Positions 1-12,819 of a stretch of 64,000 nucleotides of DNA are shown here, in pieces. The notes under the pieces are model-generated. The model searched no databases. It had not been told where the DNA came from and saw nothing but the letters and a program-made list of their open reading frames with translations. Numbering within the stretch: the first letter of the stretch is position 1; each line of letters starts with the position of its first letter. The stretch covers positions 7,153,501-7,217,500 of the forward strand of contig JAKSXM010000247.1 in assembly GCA_022575985.1 (NCBI GenBank). Reading direction: 5' to 3'. Source of the DNA: Anagrus nilaparvatae. Taxonomy: Eukaryota > Arthropoda > Insecta > Hymenoptera > Mymaridae. Made by a program: the position numbers and the translations under genes.

Positions 1-200
1 AAAAAAAACCAGTTGACTATTAATTAATTATGGAAGAACAACTTATTCAATTTTGAAGATGATCGTCGGTTTTATAATAAAAGAAAATGTAATTAAAAGT
101 TAAATAAACCGAAGATTTTTTCAACACATTTTTTACTCTGCAACATTGTATAGCTAACAGTATAGAATTATTTCTATATGTAAAAAAAAAATCGTATGTG

Positions 201-471
201 TATAGCTATATCTGTGGCCGCGAGAAAAAAACGCATAAGTCACAAATTTTGAAAAACTAATTTTTTTTTATTTTCATATTTTTTAAGGTCATATCCTTCA
301 TCTGAATTCAATTTTTAGCCCTTAAATAAAAAATTTAGGTCTTAAAATTAGAAATAAAAAAACGTAAAACTATTAAGTTTCAAGGAAAAAAAAATCTTTA
401 CATGCATTTATCTCAAAAACATAAATATGTGACTTGTGCGTTTTTTCCTCGCGGCCACGGATATATAGTAA
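201..471. mobile_element. Short inverted-repeat element (MITE-like)
   Basis: Arms of about 40 bp around 207-245 and 428-468 are near-perfect inverted copies; both contain a GGCCGCG core followed by an A-rich stretch and an ACGCA(T/C)AAGTCAC segment. The space between is AT-rich and non-coding. The outer flanks are TATA-rich, so the exact ends and target duplication are not resolved. A non-autonomous DNA transposon is the likely reading. Confidence 0.5.
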
Positions 472-1860
472 TATATTCTTTGCGGAGTTGTCAAACTTTT
501 TAGCTCTGCTTTACCTACGTGGAAACTGACATGTCACTGTACGGTATTTTACAAATGACCCAGCAACTACCTTAATGGGGGTTTTTAGGTACACTCAGCT
601 CGAATCCGGTTATAATTTTCAAAAATTCCGAATAATTGGCCCCAAAACCGTAAAAATAATATCAATTTTAAAAATTTTAATTAATAATTCTTGACTTCAG
701 CACATAGGGTTTAGAAAATGCTGCTTCCGAATTTTTGAGCCAAAATCTAAATAATTGTCCCTAAGACCGGAAAATTCGGTAAAATTATTATTTAAAATCC
801 AAAAGCCATGAAAACTGTCTTATTAATATTTAAAGATAAATAATTCTATTTGACAATAGAGAGCGCCACTAACTGGACACCAACACTTCTAATTAAAAAT
901 AAAATAAAATAAAAATATTTCGGAGCATATCTTGGGTCTCGAGAATCTAAACTATATTCACATGGCACAAATAGAATAATTAAAAATTAAATGGGGTTTA
1001 GTGTCATGCTGAATTCAAATTTCTTAACCGAATTTCCAATATTAAAAATATCATTCAATTATTCTTGGCTGTGGAACTAAGGCTTCAGGAACATGCTGAA
1101 CCCGATTTGTTTAGCCGAATTCCAGAAGTCCAAATCATTGAACTCGTAACCGAAATTTTCGGTAAGCATACTATTATTTTTAAAACATTCTTAAGGAAAA
1201 TTTTGAAATTAAAAATAACAATGGTTTTTATTTATTAATTTATTAATTTTACTGTGATTAAACATGCAATATGATTTGAGTGATTTTGTGCACTTCAGCG
1301 CGTAGAGGGCTTGCCGCATAGTAAATAAAAAAATAAATATATAAAATTAGTCTTACAAATTTAAAAAATCTACAGAGAATCTATAAATTAACCAATTACA
1401 TAAAATCGATGATGAAATGTTTAGAAAGTTGCATAATGAAAAATTTGTGCAAAAAAACATCTATAGATATTTAAAGGACAATTCTAGCTTGTTTAAAAAA
1501 AAACTCAGTAATAAAAGGGTTAAAAAAATTTCATGCATTCAATTGACTAAAATTTAATATATAGCTAATTGAGTCAAAACGTAATTATTTTTAGCCAAAA
1601 TATTGTACATTTAAAAAACTATCCAAAAAAAATTGTTAAATTAAATTCAACGAATGTGGAACCATTCAACGATTCAACGAATTTAATTACCATAAGTAAA
1701 CACAATTAGTTTGCAAAATTTAATCCATTAATCTTACTGAAAAAAAGGATTTCACTTTTTTAAGCTAATTGTATCAGTAAATTTTCATGCCAAAATTAGT
1801 TTTTAATTAAATAGTTTTAATTTAATAAGTTAAATTAATAAAAACTTTTTACTCACGTTA
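472..1860. other. AT-rich stretch without a gene
   Basis: No open frame of useful length, RNA gene or clear repeat was seen. Homopolymer-rich intergenic sequence. Confidence 0.6.
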
Positions 1861-2846
1861 TGTATTATGAAATTGAATATTTTAATGAATCAGAGTCATG
1901 GCAACAAAAACATTTGGTATTTTGGTACAGGATCATCGGAGAAAAAATTTGTATGTGAAGAAGGTTTTCTACTGGAATTTTTTTGCTGTAGATTTGCATG
2001 TAGATTTGCTGATCCGCTATGTTCATTGCGATTTGGCAAAAGATTTGAAGAATTAAAATTTTCAGTTGAAGATTGCCAGTATGGCATAAGATAGCATTTA
2101 TTTTGGACATTGCTAACAGGAATTAATTCATACGAATTTGAAAGCATTGAACATTTGAATATTCCTAGATCACTGGAGTCAATTCCAATGTTGTACAAAA
2201 TTTCTTTATTTGTAAATTTTTTAATTAACAAAAACACTTGATCAAAAAATCGATAAATATTTTTAATTAAACAAATTTCTTGCTCATCTTTCAAAATGCA
2301 GCAATTATCATTCATGCTTATTCCAAGATAAAAATCTTTTAGCTGCACATTTTTAAACATTTTATAATGGCTTTTTTCTTTTTTATTAACATTAGCAGGA
2401 TAAAGTTTGCCTCTATACTTATTAAATAATCGTAAACGATATTTTCTATATTTTATTACATTTGTCTTAATTTTACGTCTTTCTCTTTCTACATAACGAT
2501 TATGAATTTGCTTTAAGGGCATTCCAGGCTTTTTATAAAATTTTCGAAAGAAAGCCATGTTGTTTTCATAGGGAAATGCTGAGTAACTATCTAATGGGCC
2601 AAATTTTTTTACATCAGCAGTTAAATGCAATAAACTATGTAAAGTAAGGGTAAAGAAATTTAAGTCATATACAGAAGTCCCAGTTAATATGAATTTTTTC
2701 AAAGCCTCGTCAGCAAATTTTAATAAAAATTCAGAAGGTGATTTCATAGATAAACACCTTATAGCAGCATGAAGTAAAAGATAATGAAGATATGTATCTT
2801 CCTTTAAAATGCCTCGTGTTACTACTATACCAAAGTATATTAAAAA

Positions 2847-3340
2847 CTTATAACCGGTTTGTGTACACACAACCAAAATGCATGGAACATGTTTACTTAC
2901 ATCTGTAATCTTAACAGCATAGACACACAAAAAACAATACAATTTCCTATTTTTATAATTTGTAATTATCACCTTTACTGAATGTTAAGATTCTAAACCC
3001 AAACTGTTATGATTTCCTAAACGCGTATTATTCTAGGTCCCTAAATCAAAAAAATTTTCTAAGTCCCTAAACCCAAATTATTCTAAGTCCCAAAATTGAA
3101 ATTATTTGACCCCCCCCCCTTAAATGGGACAAATTTGACCCCCCCTTAAATGGGACAAATTTGACCACCCCCTTAAATGGGACAAATTTGACCACCCCCC
3201 TTAAATGGGACATATTTGACCACCCCCCTTAAATGGGACATATTTGACCCCCCCCCCATTAAATGGGACAAATTTGACCACCCCCCCCCCCCTTAATTTT
3301 CAAATTCCGAAGTACCCCCTCCCTATAAACATGTTCCATG
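2847..3340. mobile_element. 494-bp insertion in the transposase, with internal minisatellite
   Basis: The insertion interrupts the transposase frame and is flanked by TTAAAA on both sides (2840-2845 and 3341-3346). It contains a 15-bp inverted repeat (2881-2895 against 3325-3339) and a minisatellite at about 3100-3295, with repeated units of C-runs followed by TTAAATGGGACAAATTTGACC. Its first ~160 bp are related to 8486-8640, where the CATGGAACATGTTTACTT segment and the downstream TTAAGATTCTAA(A/G)CCCAAACT segment recur, so it belongs to a dispersed family. Confidence 0.55.
3100..3295. repeat. C-rich minisatellite
   Basis: About six units of roughly 30 bp, each a C-run of variable length followed by TTAAATGGGACA(A/T)ATTTGACC. 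Lies within the insertion at 2847-3340. Confidence 0.8.
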
Positions 3341-4225
3341 TTAAAATTGACGATGTTGTGTTGCCTTATAATCCTTCAAAAAAACTAAGGATTCTGGTTT
3401 CCTAGCGAATTCTCGAGGACAGTATTTGCTCACAATCATTATTCTTTCATTTAATTTTTGTAAGTCTTTATTTTCACGAATTTGAGATTTATATTTTGGC
3501 GTCGTCCATGCAAATAAAATTTTTTTATGTGTTCCAATAAAAACGCAGTGCATTGGATCGATAGGAACCTCGTCCACAATTTTCATACCCATTTTTAACA
3601 AGGCAGTTTTGCCTTTATGATGCCGTAAATTTTCTGCAAGTTCATATTCTTTGTTGATTCTTGGAGGATGATTCACTCCTAAAAAAATAGGTGCTCTTCT
3701 GTAAGTGACTCTTTTAACTTTACACTTTGTGCAGGGTTCTTTGGAGTTGTGGTTAAAATGATTCATAAACATAGCATTCGCAGGAAGGTCGAATATACCC
3801 GCTCTAATGTTAATAGTTAAATGTTGATCCTTGTATAAAAATCCATCTTCTCGAATTATATTTATTTTTTTATAAAATTATGCAAAAGAATATCAACATT
3901 TTCTGGTTTCTTCCTTCCTGCATATATACTAACGACCTCAGGTTTGCATTTTTCAATATTTGCGATTCTTATCTGAATCGGCCAAAGGCAGAATTTTTTA
4001 TTTAAAGCACAACCATCTGAACTCCAATCGATTTCAAGACATTTCGGAATAGATCCTTTTGGAGTTATGTTTAAAATCTTTTTAAGTCCTTTTTCAATAC
4101 CAATGTGTAAATATTCACCAGGAGGCACTAAATTTAATCTCCCATTAAATATACGAGGAGTTTTTAATAAAGTTCTTGTAGAAAAAGGTACATATTTTAA
4201 GTTTGGCTCTTTGTTCAATGCATAT

Positions 4226-4309
4226 AGTATATTGAGTATCAAGGGCGTAAAAGTTTCGGCACTAGCGTGAGCACTAGCACTCTTTTACGCCCTTGATACT
4301 CAATATACT
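4226..4309. mobile_element. 84-bp palindromic insertion
   Basis: Perfect 28-bp arms (4226-4253 and 4282-4309) around a 28-bp centre. Both arms carry TATCAAGGGCGTAAAAG. It breaks the transposase frame. A related sequence with the same arm motif starts at about 5203. Confidence 0.7.
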
Positions 4310-5202
4310 GTTATCCCCTTGAGCGTGTTCTAAATAAGCGTCTAAAAATGCTCCTGCTATGATTTCTTTGAATTGATTTTGTTGTACCGTAATAGGCCTA
4401 GTAGGTTCATCCAAAATATTTTCATTTTTAATACTAGAAATAAAACCATTTTCTTCTCTAGGATATTTATTTAAGTATGCTTTTTCACTTATATTATTAT
4501 CTTTACTTATATTATATGTATTACTGTTATAAGTTATAGATTTTTTAATATTTTGATCATTTATGATTGATTGCACATCATCTGGGACATTTATTTTTAG
4601 CGTTACGTTATTTTTAACCTGATTATGATCAATTTTATCAAACTTTATGAAATTTGGTTCTTTAGTTATTTTGCAAAGTTTTATATTTCTGCCTAGTGAA
4701 TCTTTATTTTCTGCCGAGTCAAGGCGAAGATCTTGAATTGAGTCATTAGTTTTTTTTGGGTACTGTTAAAAGTTATATGCACAGGATTTCGCTTAGCAAT
4801 ATTTTTATAATTATTTATTTGTTTAGATTTTATCCTTCTTTTTTGTCGCTCACTTAACTGGTTAAATGGCTTATGTGAAAAAGATAGTCTTTCGTTAGAA
4901 ATCTACATAATCTGTAAAAATCAAAAATTGTAACGGTAAACGTTTTAAAGTCCTTCATAAAATATAGTTTTTTATATAGTCACAATAATTATTGTTTAAT
5001 AAATAATATAACTTTATTTTTTACTAATTTGCATATTAATTTCTTAAAAATTATAAATAAAAAAAGCGAAAAAGTAGGTATTGATAGAAATTTAAAAAAA
5101 AATCTTAAATTAATTCTTGAAATACATTATTTAAGTTCATTAAAGTGCTTTTTTTACTATAGTAAAATTTAAATTTATACAAAAAATGAAATTTTACGTT
5201 AT

Positions 5203-5385
5203 AGTATATTAAGTATCAAGGGCGTAAAAGTTTTGGTACTAGTATGAGCATTTGCACGAGTGATATGTGTTCACGCTCGTGTCTAAAGTATTTCGCCCAT
5301 GGCGCTTACACTATTTTTTGCCCACGAGTGCAGAAAATTCTTTATGCACGAGTTTTACGCCCAGGAGGGCAAAAAATAAATTGTT
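5203..5385. repeat. Relative of the 4226 palindrome
   Basis: Begins with GTATATTAAGTATCAAGGGCG, as in the 4226 arm, and ends with CACGAGTTTTACGCCCAGGAG followed by GGCAAAAAA. Pieces of the same type (ACGCACGAGTTTTTCGCCCAC, then GAGTGCAAAAAA) occur at about 48633-48666. The open frame across it (5244-5510) has no recognisable product and is taken as chance. Confidence 0.5.
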
Positions 5386-5510
5386 TGTTCATTACTAATC
5401 CAGGAGTATATTTTATTTATTATAGGTTTTTAATGTTAAAGCAAATTATGGAGTTGATTTTTGTAAAAAAGAACCTGAAAATCATGATCAGAGGGTCAAA
5501 AAATACATAA

Positions 5511-6979
5511 ACAAAGGTGTTGCGCATAATTTTCTAAAAAAAATTTCTTATAATAATTTATAAACAATTAATCATACGACCATGTAAATTAAAAATTTGG
5601 ATTCAGTGAGTCATAATATGTATAATACGCTCAGGCACTTTTTGAATTATGTTAGCTACAGGATATTTAACATTTCGATTTTTGACCAATTTAGCAATAA
5701 ATTGTTAATAACAAATTAATGACCACGAATTTTGCAAAATAGACACCGAATTCGTATTTAAAGGGTCAAAAAACTCTTATGGCATTAAATAGCATGGCTG
5801 GTGATAGGACTATAAAGCGCAAAAATTAAAAATTTAAATAAATCTAAAAATCTAAATGGTTAAAATTTTTAAATTTACAAAAAATTTATTTATAAATAAA
5901 CTTAAAATAAAGTAAAATTGTGTTTAAACAATAATTTTTTAAAAATTAGATTATTTAAAAGATCATAAAAAAATATATTTATTAAAGTGATGGGCATCAA
6001 ATTTAAATTTCATAACATAATAATTTTATTATAAGGTTTTATACTTAAAAACATTAATTTACTTATATACATTTTTATTTTTTATAAATATACTTTTTAT
6101 TCTTTAACACTACCCGATGATTTTAATTGAATACAATGTAATAATTATACAAATTTTATGCAATTATGATTCATGTATTAATAAGCACATAAAATTTGTA
6201 ACGTGACCAGATGAATAATCAATTAATATAAAATAATCAAATATATTATTTACGGCTCATTGTAAATATGCTATTATAATATTTCATTATCGAAAAAATA
6301 TTTATAATCGCATATCACATTGATCATACCACGAATTTTTTTAAAAAAATATTATAGTAATTTCATTATTTCGTATTAAAAATTAAAATTTATTATTCAT
6401 TCAGAAAAATACTTCTTTGGAAATCAAAACTCAAAAGAAGAAAAGAAAGAAGTCGTCAGCAACCACTTTTCTTACTTTTCGAGAAACTGTTTTCAAATGG
6501 GAAATTTTTCATTATACATAATCAAATATACTATATTTATTTTCTATAGATCTTTAAATCTTTAAAAATAAAAAAACTAAATAATTTTTTTTTTTAAAGA
6601 TATTTCAGTTAAACATGTATAAGATGTTACAAATTACAGCTAGGGAATTGCAGAAAGTGATTTCAGCTGCCCTTTGTTTATTTTTTGCACAAATCTACAT
6701 GCACAAATAAAAATGATTTAGTTCCCTTTAATTAAAATACGCTCCAAACTATCAATTTAATTAAAAACCGTGAGTCATATTCTGGTCATATTTATAACCC
6801 TATAAACCACAATATTTTTCGGGATGAAAAAATTACAACGCTAAACTAATTGTCTCATTGCGCACTAAAAAAAATTCCGGTTTCAGCATCGGGATTTTTT
6901 TTTCTTTTTCATAGTTGTGCTCAAAAAAAGATTTAGAAAAATTAACTTCTACAAGTTGTGCAAATATAAACAGATTACG
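5511..6979. other. AT-rich stretch without a gene
   Basis: No gene, RNA or clear repeat seen. Confidence 0.6.
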
Positions 6980-7885
6980 GTAGAATCTATGAAAAAATAG
7001 GTCAAACCCAATTGTGAAAATTCATAAATTGAGATGAAACCTTTTGCATTCTCTTCAGAACCAAGTTAGAAAAAAAGGCACCGTAAGTAAATCTCAGCAT
7101 ATGAAGGGGGGGGGGGACTTTTCACCCCATTTACCCCACAAGTATAAGATTATTTAAAAAATTATTCTTGTCTACTTCAAGGAGTGCATATAGATTTTAT
7201 TTTTTTGGGAATAGCATATACGTGGCAGATAAATATTAAAACATTTAAAAAAAATTTTTATAAACAAAGTACTGTGTCTCGAGAAAGCAAAGATTAAAAT
7301 GATAATTAAACGAATTTACAAATAAAACTTTTTTTAATAACATATTTATGTAATAAATAGGATAAAATGAAAAATATAAGAAAATAATAATATTATTTTC
7401 TTAAAACTACATATTTTTTTGTTTAAAACGGGTGAAAAGGGTGAACTCACCCCCAGCGATGCCTTAAATTGCATTTCCGACATTATTTTAGAACTTATCT
7501 GACCCAAAAAACTCATATTAACATTTTAGGATTGGAAAAAACGGTACTGTTAAAGAATCACACATTTTGGGAAAGAAGGAAAAATTTAACTCTCAGCAAT
7601 GCCTTAAATAGTATTTTTGTCAGCATTTTTGAATTCTATGACCCAAAAAAACCTATATACATTCCTTGAAGTTGATAAAAATCTTTTTTTAAATAATCTT
7701 ATACTTGTGGGGCAAATGGGGTAAAAATTCTCACCCCTCCCCTTCCCACTTTATACGCTCAAATTTTCTTCCTGGGGTTTTTTTAATATGTTTCTGAAGA
7801 GAATGCAAAAGGTTTCATCTCGATTAATGCATTTTCACTGTTAGGTAGAGGAAGAGGTGAATTCACAGATTTTCTCATAAATTAC
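6980..7885. mobile_element. Foldback element with ~200-bp imperfect arms
   Basis: The left arm (about 6980-7190) and right arm (about 7680-7885) are inverted copies. Anchors are the segment reading GAAACCTTTTGCATTCTCTTC at 7036 against its complement at about 7797-7817, and the CCCCACAAGTATAAGAT segment near 7134 against its complement near 7695-7715. The centre holds two diverged direct units of ~110 bp (about 7440-7545 and 7570-7680) sharing AGC(G/A)ATGCCTTAAAT. The open frame at 7469-7669 is a by-product of these repeats. Confidence 0.6.
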
Positions 7886-8485
7886 TAAATATTAGTAAAT
7901 TTAACCAAAAAATGAGTAAATTTTACTAAAACAATTGATTTTATTTTTGTAAGCAAATTTTATTAGTAAATTTTACTAAAAATTTATATTGATTTTAAAC
8001 CCAACTGAATATAGTGAAAAAAATCGTAATTTTGGTTATTTTTAATAGTTTATCATATGCGTGTGCAAATAACATTAAACTTAAAGAAAAGTTCAAAAAC
8101 AATTTTTTTTTTTAATTCTGTCGTCAAAGCTTGTCTTTATATGAAATTCACGAAATAAAGTGATACATTCCTTTATACTTTACTTTGCTCGTGGGCTCGT
8201 GGCTTCACTTTCAGCCAATATATATGGAGAGAGGAGCTGATTTTAACTTTTGCGAGAGTGATTTACACTAAAAACGCACCTAACCTCCTCAAAATATTAA
8301 AAACGCATATCATATCTGAGTAAGATATAATAATAGAAAAAAAAAAATGTGCACACTCTGGGGCTCGATTCAGTAATTTTATTGACAAACACAGCGATAC
8401 GAGATAATCGCGATAAATTCGATAGGAAGATGATCGATATACTTTTCCAATATACATTTTTCCCTAATTTTTCAACAAAAAAAAC

Positions 8486-8640
8486 TTATAACCAGTTTGC
8501 GTAAGCACAACCTAAATGCATGGAACATGTTTACTTCCAGCTGAGCACTAGGTATAATGCAAATGTTATGCAACATTACGATACAATTTTCTTTATCACC
8601 TTACTAGTTGTTAAGATTCTAAGCCCAAACTATTTTGTGT
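8486..8640. repeat. Second copy of the repeat found at 2847-3010
   Basis: Shares AACTTATAACC, AATGCATGGAACATGTTTACTT and TTAAGATTCTAA(A/G)CCCAAACT in the same order and spacing with the beginning of the insertion at 2847-3340. Confidence 0.6.
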
Positions 8641-9198
8641 GTAATAATAAAAAATAGATAATAAAATAAATAATAATAAAAAAAAAAATCTTTAATTTTT
8701 CTGAAAAAATGGCATTTATTTGATAATTTTAGCTTAATTTCCACAATATTGAAAAACAAACCCTAAAAAACGGTAGTTTTTACTGTTTACAGGATGTTTG
8801 AAATATTTCTGATATTAAAATCGTAATCAGTGACCCGAAAAACCCCCTGATACCTATTTTCACCAACATTTATTTAATATTGCCCGAGATATTAAATATT
8901 TATTTATTTTTGGCCAAAAAAAACAGTTTGGCCAATTTTTACCACGTTTTGGACCAACTCCAACCAACCAAACTTGTTTACTCGGATACTTTACACCTTA
9001 CTTGACAAATTTCAAAAAATTTCAAGTTGATCTGACTAGGGCCTAATTACTGCTTCATTTTACAAAAAAATTTACCTCCTTTCCTGTATTATTTGACTTC
9101 AAAATTTTGTACAATAACTATAAAAAAATTTAATATAAATATAATCTGGGAAATTTTTGGGAAAGCAATTCACATCTCCAAATAAAAAACTATGTCTT

Positions 9199-9355
9199 GT
9201 ACACGAAGCTAAAAGTGGATCTTTAGACTCGTTAACGTATTGGTCGCTCGTTTCAAAAAAATCGACTCGGGCGCAAGCGCCCTCGTTCGATTTTTTTAAA
9301 ACTCTCGACCGATAACGTTACACTCGTCTAAAAAGATCCACCTTTAGCCCTTGTA
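9199..9355. repeat. Palindromic element with GGGCGCAAGCGCCC core
   Basis: Outer arms (about 9199-9240 and 9315-9355) carry a GGATCTTT-containing segment and its near-complement. The centre is a nearly perfect palindrome around GGGCGCAAGCGCCC flanked by ATCGA and A/T runs. Non-coding; small foldback transposon or satellite derivative. Confidence 0.55.
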
Positions 9356-9409
9356 TAAAAAATAGATATTTTTTTACAACTTTTCGAAGATTTTGCCTTT
9401 AGTGCGCCA

Positions 9410-10114
9410 CACAGTGGGGCAAAACGGTCAAAAATCGCTCTTGGACTCAATTTTTGAGTTATTCACTTAAAACCGGTTTTAAACTACTTCTAGAAGTATC
9501 TAGTTTCATGTGTCAATGCGGCTTTTTTGATTTTTTTTTACTAATAAGCTGTCAGCCAAAAGCGCAAATTTAACAAACTTTCAAAATTAGCGAAAATTTA
9601 AAAATTTTATATTTTGAATTTAAAGTGTTTTACACTTAATTTTTTTACTGTTTACTCAACCTGCATATAAGGGATAATTGAGTTATATATATTTTAAATA
9701 TAAATTCTGTATATATATATATATTTCTGGATAAATTTTTATAGAAAGAGAAAAACATTGGAATTTGAAGTAAAACTGAAATTATTTATGCAATAATTAT
9801 GCCAGAATATATATTTAAAATAAATATAACGCAATTATCCCTTATATATAGGTTGAGTAAACAGTAAAAAAATTAAGTGTAAAACACTTTCAATTCAAAA
9901 TATAAAATTTTTAAATTATTGCTAATTTTGAAAATTTGTGAAATTTGCGCTGTTGGCTGACAGCCTCGCAGACAGCTAATTAGTAAAAAAAAAAATCAAA
10001 AACCGCAGTGACACATGAAATTAGATACTTCTAGAAGTAGTTTAAGAACGGTTTTAAGTGAATAGCTCAAAAATTGTGTCCAAGAGCAATTTTTGACCGT
10101 TTTGCCCCACTGTG
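9410..10114. mobile_element. 705-bp foldback MITE with CGCCA target duplication
   Basis: Near-perfect inverted arms of about 320 bp begin CACAGTGGGGCAAAACGGTC at 9410 and end with the complement at 10114. CGCCA flanks both ends (9405-9409 and 10115-10119), consistent with a 5-bp target duplication. Other anchors mirrored in both arms are CTTCTAGAAGTA and GTTTACTCAACCT. A short AT-rich loop lies near 9730-9790. It has no coding capacity. Superfamily not assigned. Confidence 0.75.
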
Positions 10115-10119
10115 CGCCA

Positions 10120-12819
10120 TTGATGCCCGTACTATACATATACGGAACTCTTAAATACCCGACTCCGCTCGAGAAAAATGTTTAATTTTAGCAATAATGG
10201 TTATTGTTGATGAAAATGATATATAAAATGCAATTGGTGTTACTTTTATAGATTATAATTACAATTAAATTTTTTTTTTTTAATTGCCAACATGGCCATC
10301 AGGAAACTTAAAAATGCTGACTTTTGTTTTAAGTGAAAATTAATGGGTCATATAAAATGAAAAGTTTCGAATATAACTTATTCGGCGTTTTTTTTTAATA
10401 GCATAAAGACCTTATTGACAAAAAAAAAACTAATATCTCTTATAGGACAACGGGAAATTTTAAAAGAAATTTTGTCCAAAAATGAAAAATTTGAATCCTT
10501 CAAATTTTTGACTTTCTGCATTTAATTAATCAAGAGGAACAAGAATTCCTCCTTTTGTTTTTTTTTTACATAATAAAGTAATTATTTTTTTTTCAAACAC
10601 AGCTTTGCATCAATCACAATAAAAATATCTGTATTTTGAAGATATATTTATAGAATCTATTGGACGTTCTGAGCATGTGCAAGGATTACACTTTTTTCAT
10701 GATATACCATCATGCAATTAAAATTTTTTGTAAACTCGCGGGTTTTTCTAAAGCAATGTAGAAAACTACATTGTTGATGTTTCGTTAAACCTGTTATCTC
10801 TCTCTTACTCATCAGATTGGCTTTTTAGAGATAACAGGCCAAAGCCAATGACATCAGATTTTTGTTAGTCGAGACTTTCTTTATATACAGAATGGAAGTG
10901 TATTTTGTCGCTTACGAGAGCGACAGCTTTGATTTTTTTTAAATAAAAAATTAATTCTTTTTTCTGAAAAATTTCGTTTTACTATTTATTTATTTCATCC
11001 AAGTCCTTATTCATATCCAATGCTTACTCACTAAAATAATTAGAGCAAAATAAATTAATTTTTTTTAAATGAAGTTTCAATGATACAAAATTATCGATCA
11101 TGAAATTATGGGTAAAAATGTATAGATGCACCCCAAATTTGTTTGATTTATTTATAACGAGTTTGGTATTAAAATTTTTTTAAACATTAACCTCAACGCA
11201 AATAAATGATAAACCTTTACAAAATGTATAATTTAGGTTGCACAAATAATTCTCTCCTAATTTTTGGAGATTTATCAGTCTATTAACCCTTATATGCTCA
11301 TATAGTGTATAAAATAATAAAATTTTATTTATCAATTTTATCTACAAAAATTACTACCTTTTCAAAAAAGATTCGTCTGCGCATGCTCAGTTTGATTTAA
11401 TATTTTATGATATAAGCATATATTGACGTATAAAAAATGATAAAATTACAGAATCGACCCCCTGATGGTATATGTCTGATAAATAAATAAAAATTTAATT
11501 TATAAACTGATAATAATACAAATCATTTTAATAATGTTAAATTATTAATAACCTCTAAAAATCAAATTGTTATACAAAATCGTAACTACATACAAATAAA
11601 ATTTGCTAGTAAATTTAAGTAAATTTAAGTTAACTAAAAGACTAAAAGCAACTGTAGAAAATATTCAAACACAAAAAATAAGCAGTTTATTAGTTACACA
11701 CCTATAAAAAACATAACTTTACCGACTTTACTATAAAATTACCGAGAACAAAAGAAGTTTTTTTTTTCACTTTTTAATAACAAATTAAATTTTTTATTTA
11801 TTCATTTTTAGAGAGCAATTTTATTTAATGCAGGAGCAATTTTTGGAGCTATGGTTTATTAATGTGGAAGGGATACTTTGTGTATAAAACCCTGTTTAGG
11901 CCCATAATTTATTTATTAATTTAAAAAAAAAAAAAATCATTCGGGAGCTTTTAAAATAATTATTAGAGCATTTGTGAGCAATTAAGGAGTAATAATTATT
12001 TGGCATAGGTTTTATTAAAAGAAATTAGTTTTTAATTTGTGTCCCGGACAATCATAAATTTAAAAAATAACAAACAATAATTTGAATTTTGAAATTCAGA
12101 TGATTTTTTACACTAGCAATTAGAAAAGTTTTATTACTAAAATTATAAAAAAAATTTTTTAAAGTATTTGATTTTAGTAATTATTATTATAAAATTTGTC
12201 AAATTTACAAATTTGAAGACTTTCATATCATGATTATGTAAAAATAAAACAAAAACTAACAAGAGATTATAATCATATTATGAAAGTTCTAACCTATTTT
12301 TTATATTTAAAGTAAACAAAAAATAGAACATCAAACGTATCCGTGTTAAATATTATTTAAACAAAATTGAAAATATTAATAATTATTTTTTTTTGAATTC
12401 ACTAATTATTTTGTTTAGAAATTTTATTTATATGAATATTTTTTGTGAACTGTTTATAATTTTTTATTTTAATTTGTCTTTTAACGTTCAAAAAAATTCG
12501 GTTGGCGACACGCGGAAAATTCACTTGCAGCACAAATTTTTTTTAAGTGTAATAGTATAAGAAAAAAATGTTCCATGGCTGTAAAGTAACCAAAGAATAT
12601 GCTTTTTGTTTCAGCGGCCCGAAAATGTATTTTGAACCGCACTGCGTCCGGGAAATACTTTCAACAGAAAATCCGGGAAATGCATTCTCGCCACTGGCGA
12701 AAAAAAGCCCGTACTAACGCTATGAGCAAGAATTAAAAAAAAAATTTATAAGATTTAATTTATCAATAATCAAATAAAGTGAAAGTAATCTCAGAAATAT
12801 TTATAGAAAATTACTTACT
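10120..12819. other. AT-rich stretch without a gene
   Basis: No coding region or RNA gene seen. An imperfect palindrome lies near 10795-10860 (AACCTGTTATCTC ... GAGATAACAGG). Confidence 0.55.

Larger units (their letters stand above)
1896..4900 (-). pseudogene. Transposase_21/DUF4218-type (CACTA-like) transposase, broken
   Basis: Four minus-strand blocks read in order as one transposase of the insect Transposase_21/DUF4218 type. The N-terminal block is about 4310-4880, with a frame change in an A8 run near 4751. Next come 3862-4225 (motif RTLLKTPR, then DGCALNKKFCLWPI), 3341-3863 (Cys pair CTKC, then IDPMHCVFIG, ending in ARKPESLVFLKDYKATQHRQF) and 1896-2846 (ILKEDTYLHYLLLHAAIRCL, then FTLTLHSLLHL and FGPLDSYSAFPYEN). 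Breaks: an 84-bp palindrome at 4226-4309, a 1-nt shift in the A-run near 3866, and a 494-bp insertion at 2847-3340 that separates HRQF from LIYFG. The N-terminal 40 residues of the last open frame come from the insertion, not the gene. No terminal inverted repeats were found for the parent element. The family call rests on remembered motif order and is fairly secure; function is lost. Confidence 0.65.

Noticed and set aside
5244..5510. 88-codon plus open frame
   Set aside because: Lies across a palindrome-related repeat; Cys content reflects the repeat, not a zinc motif.
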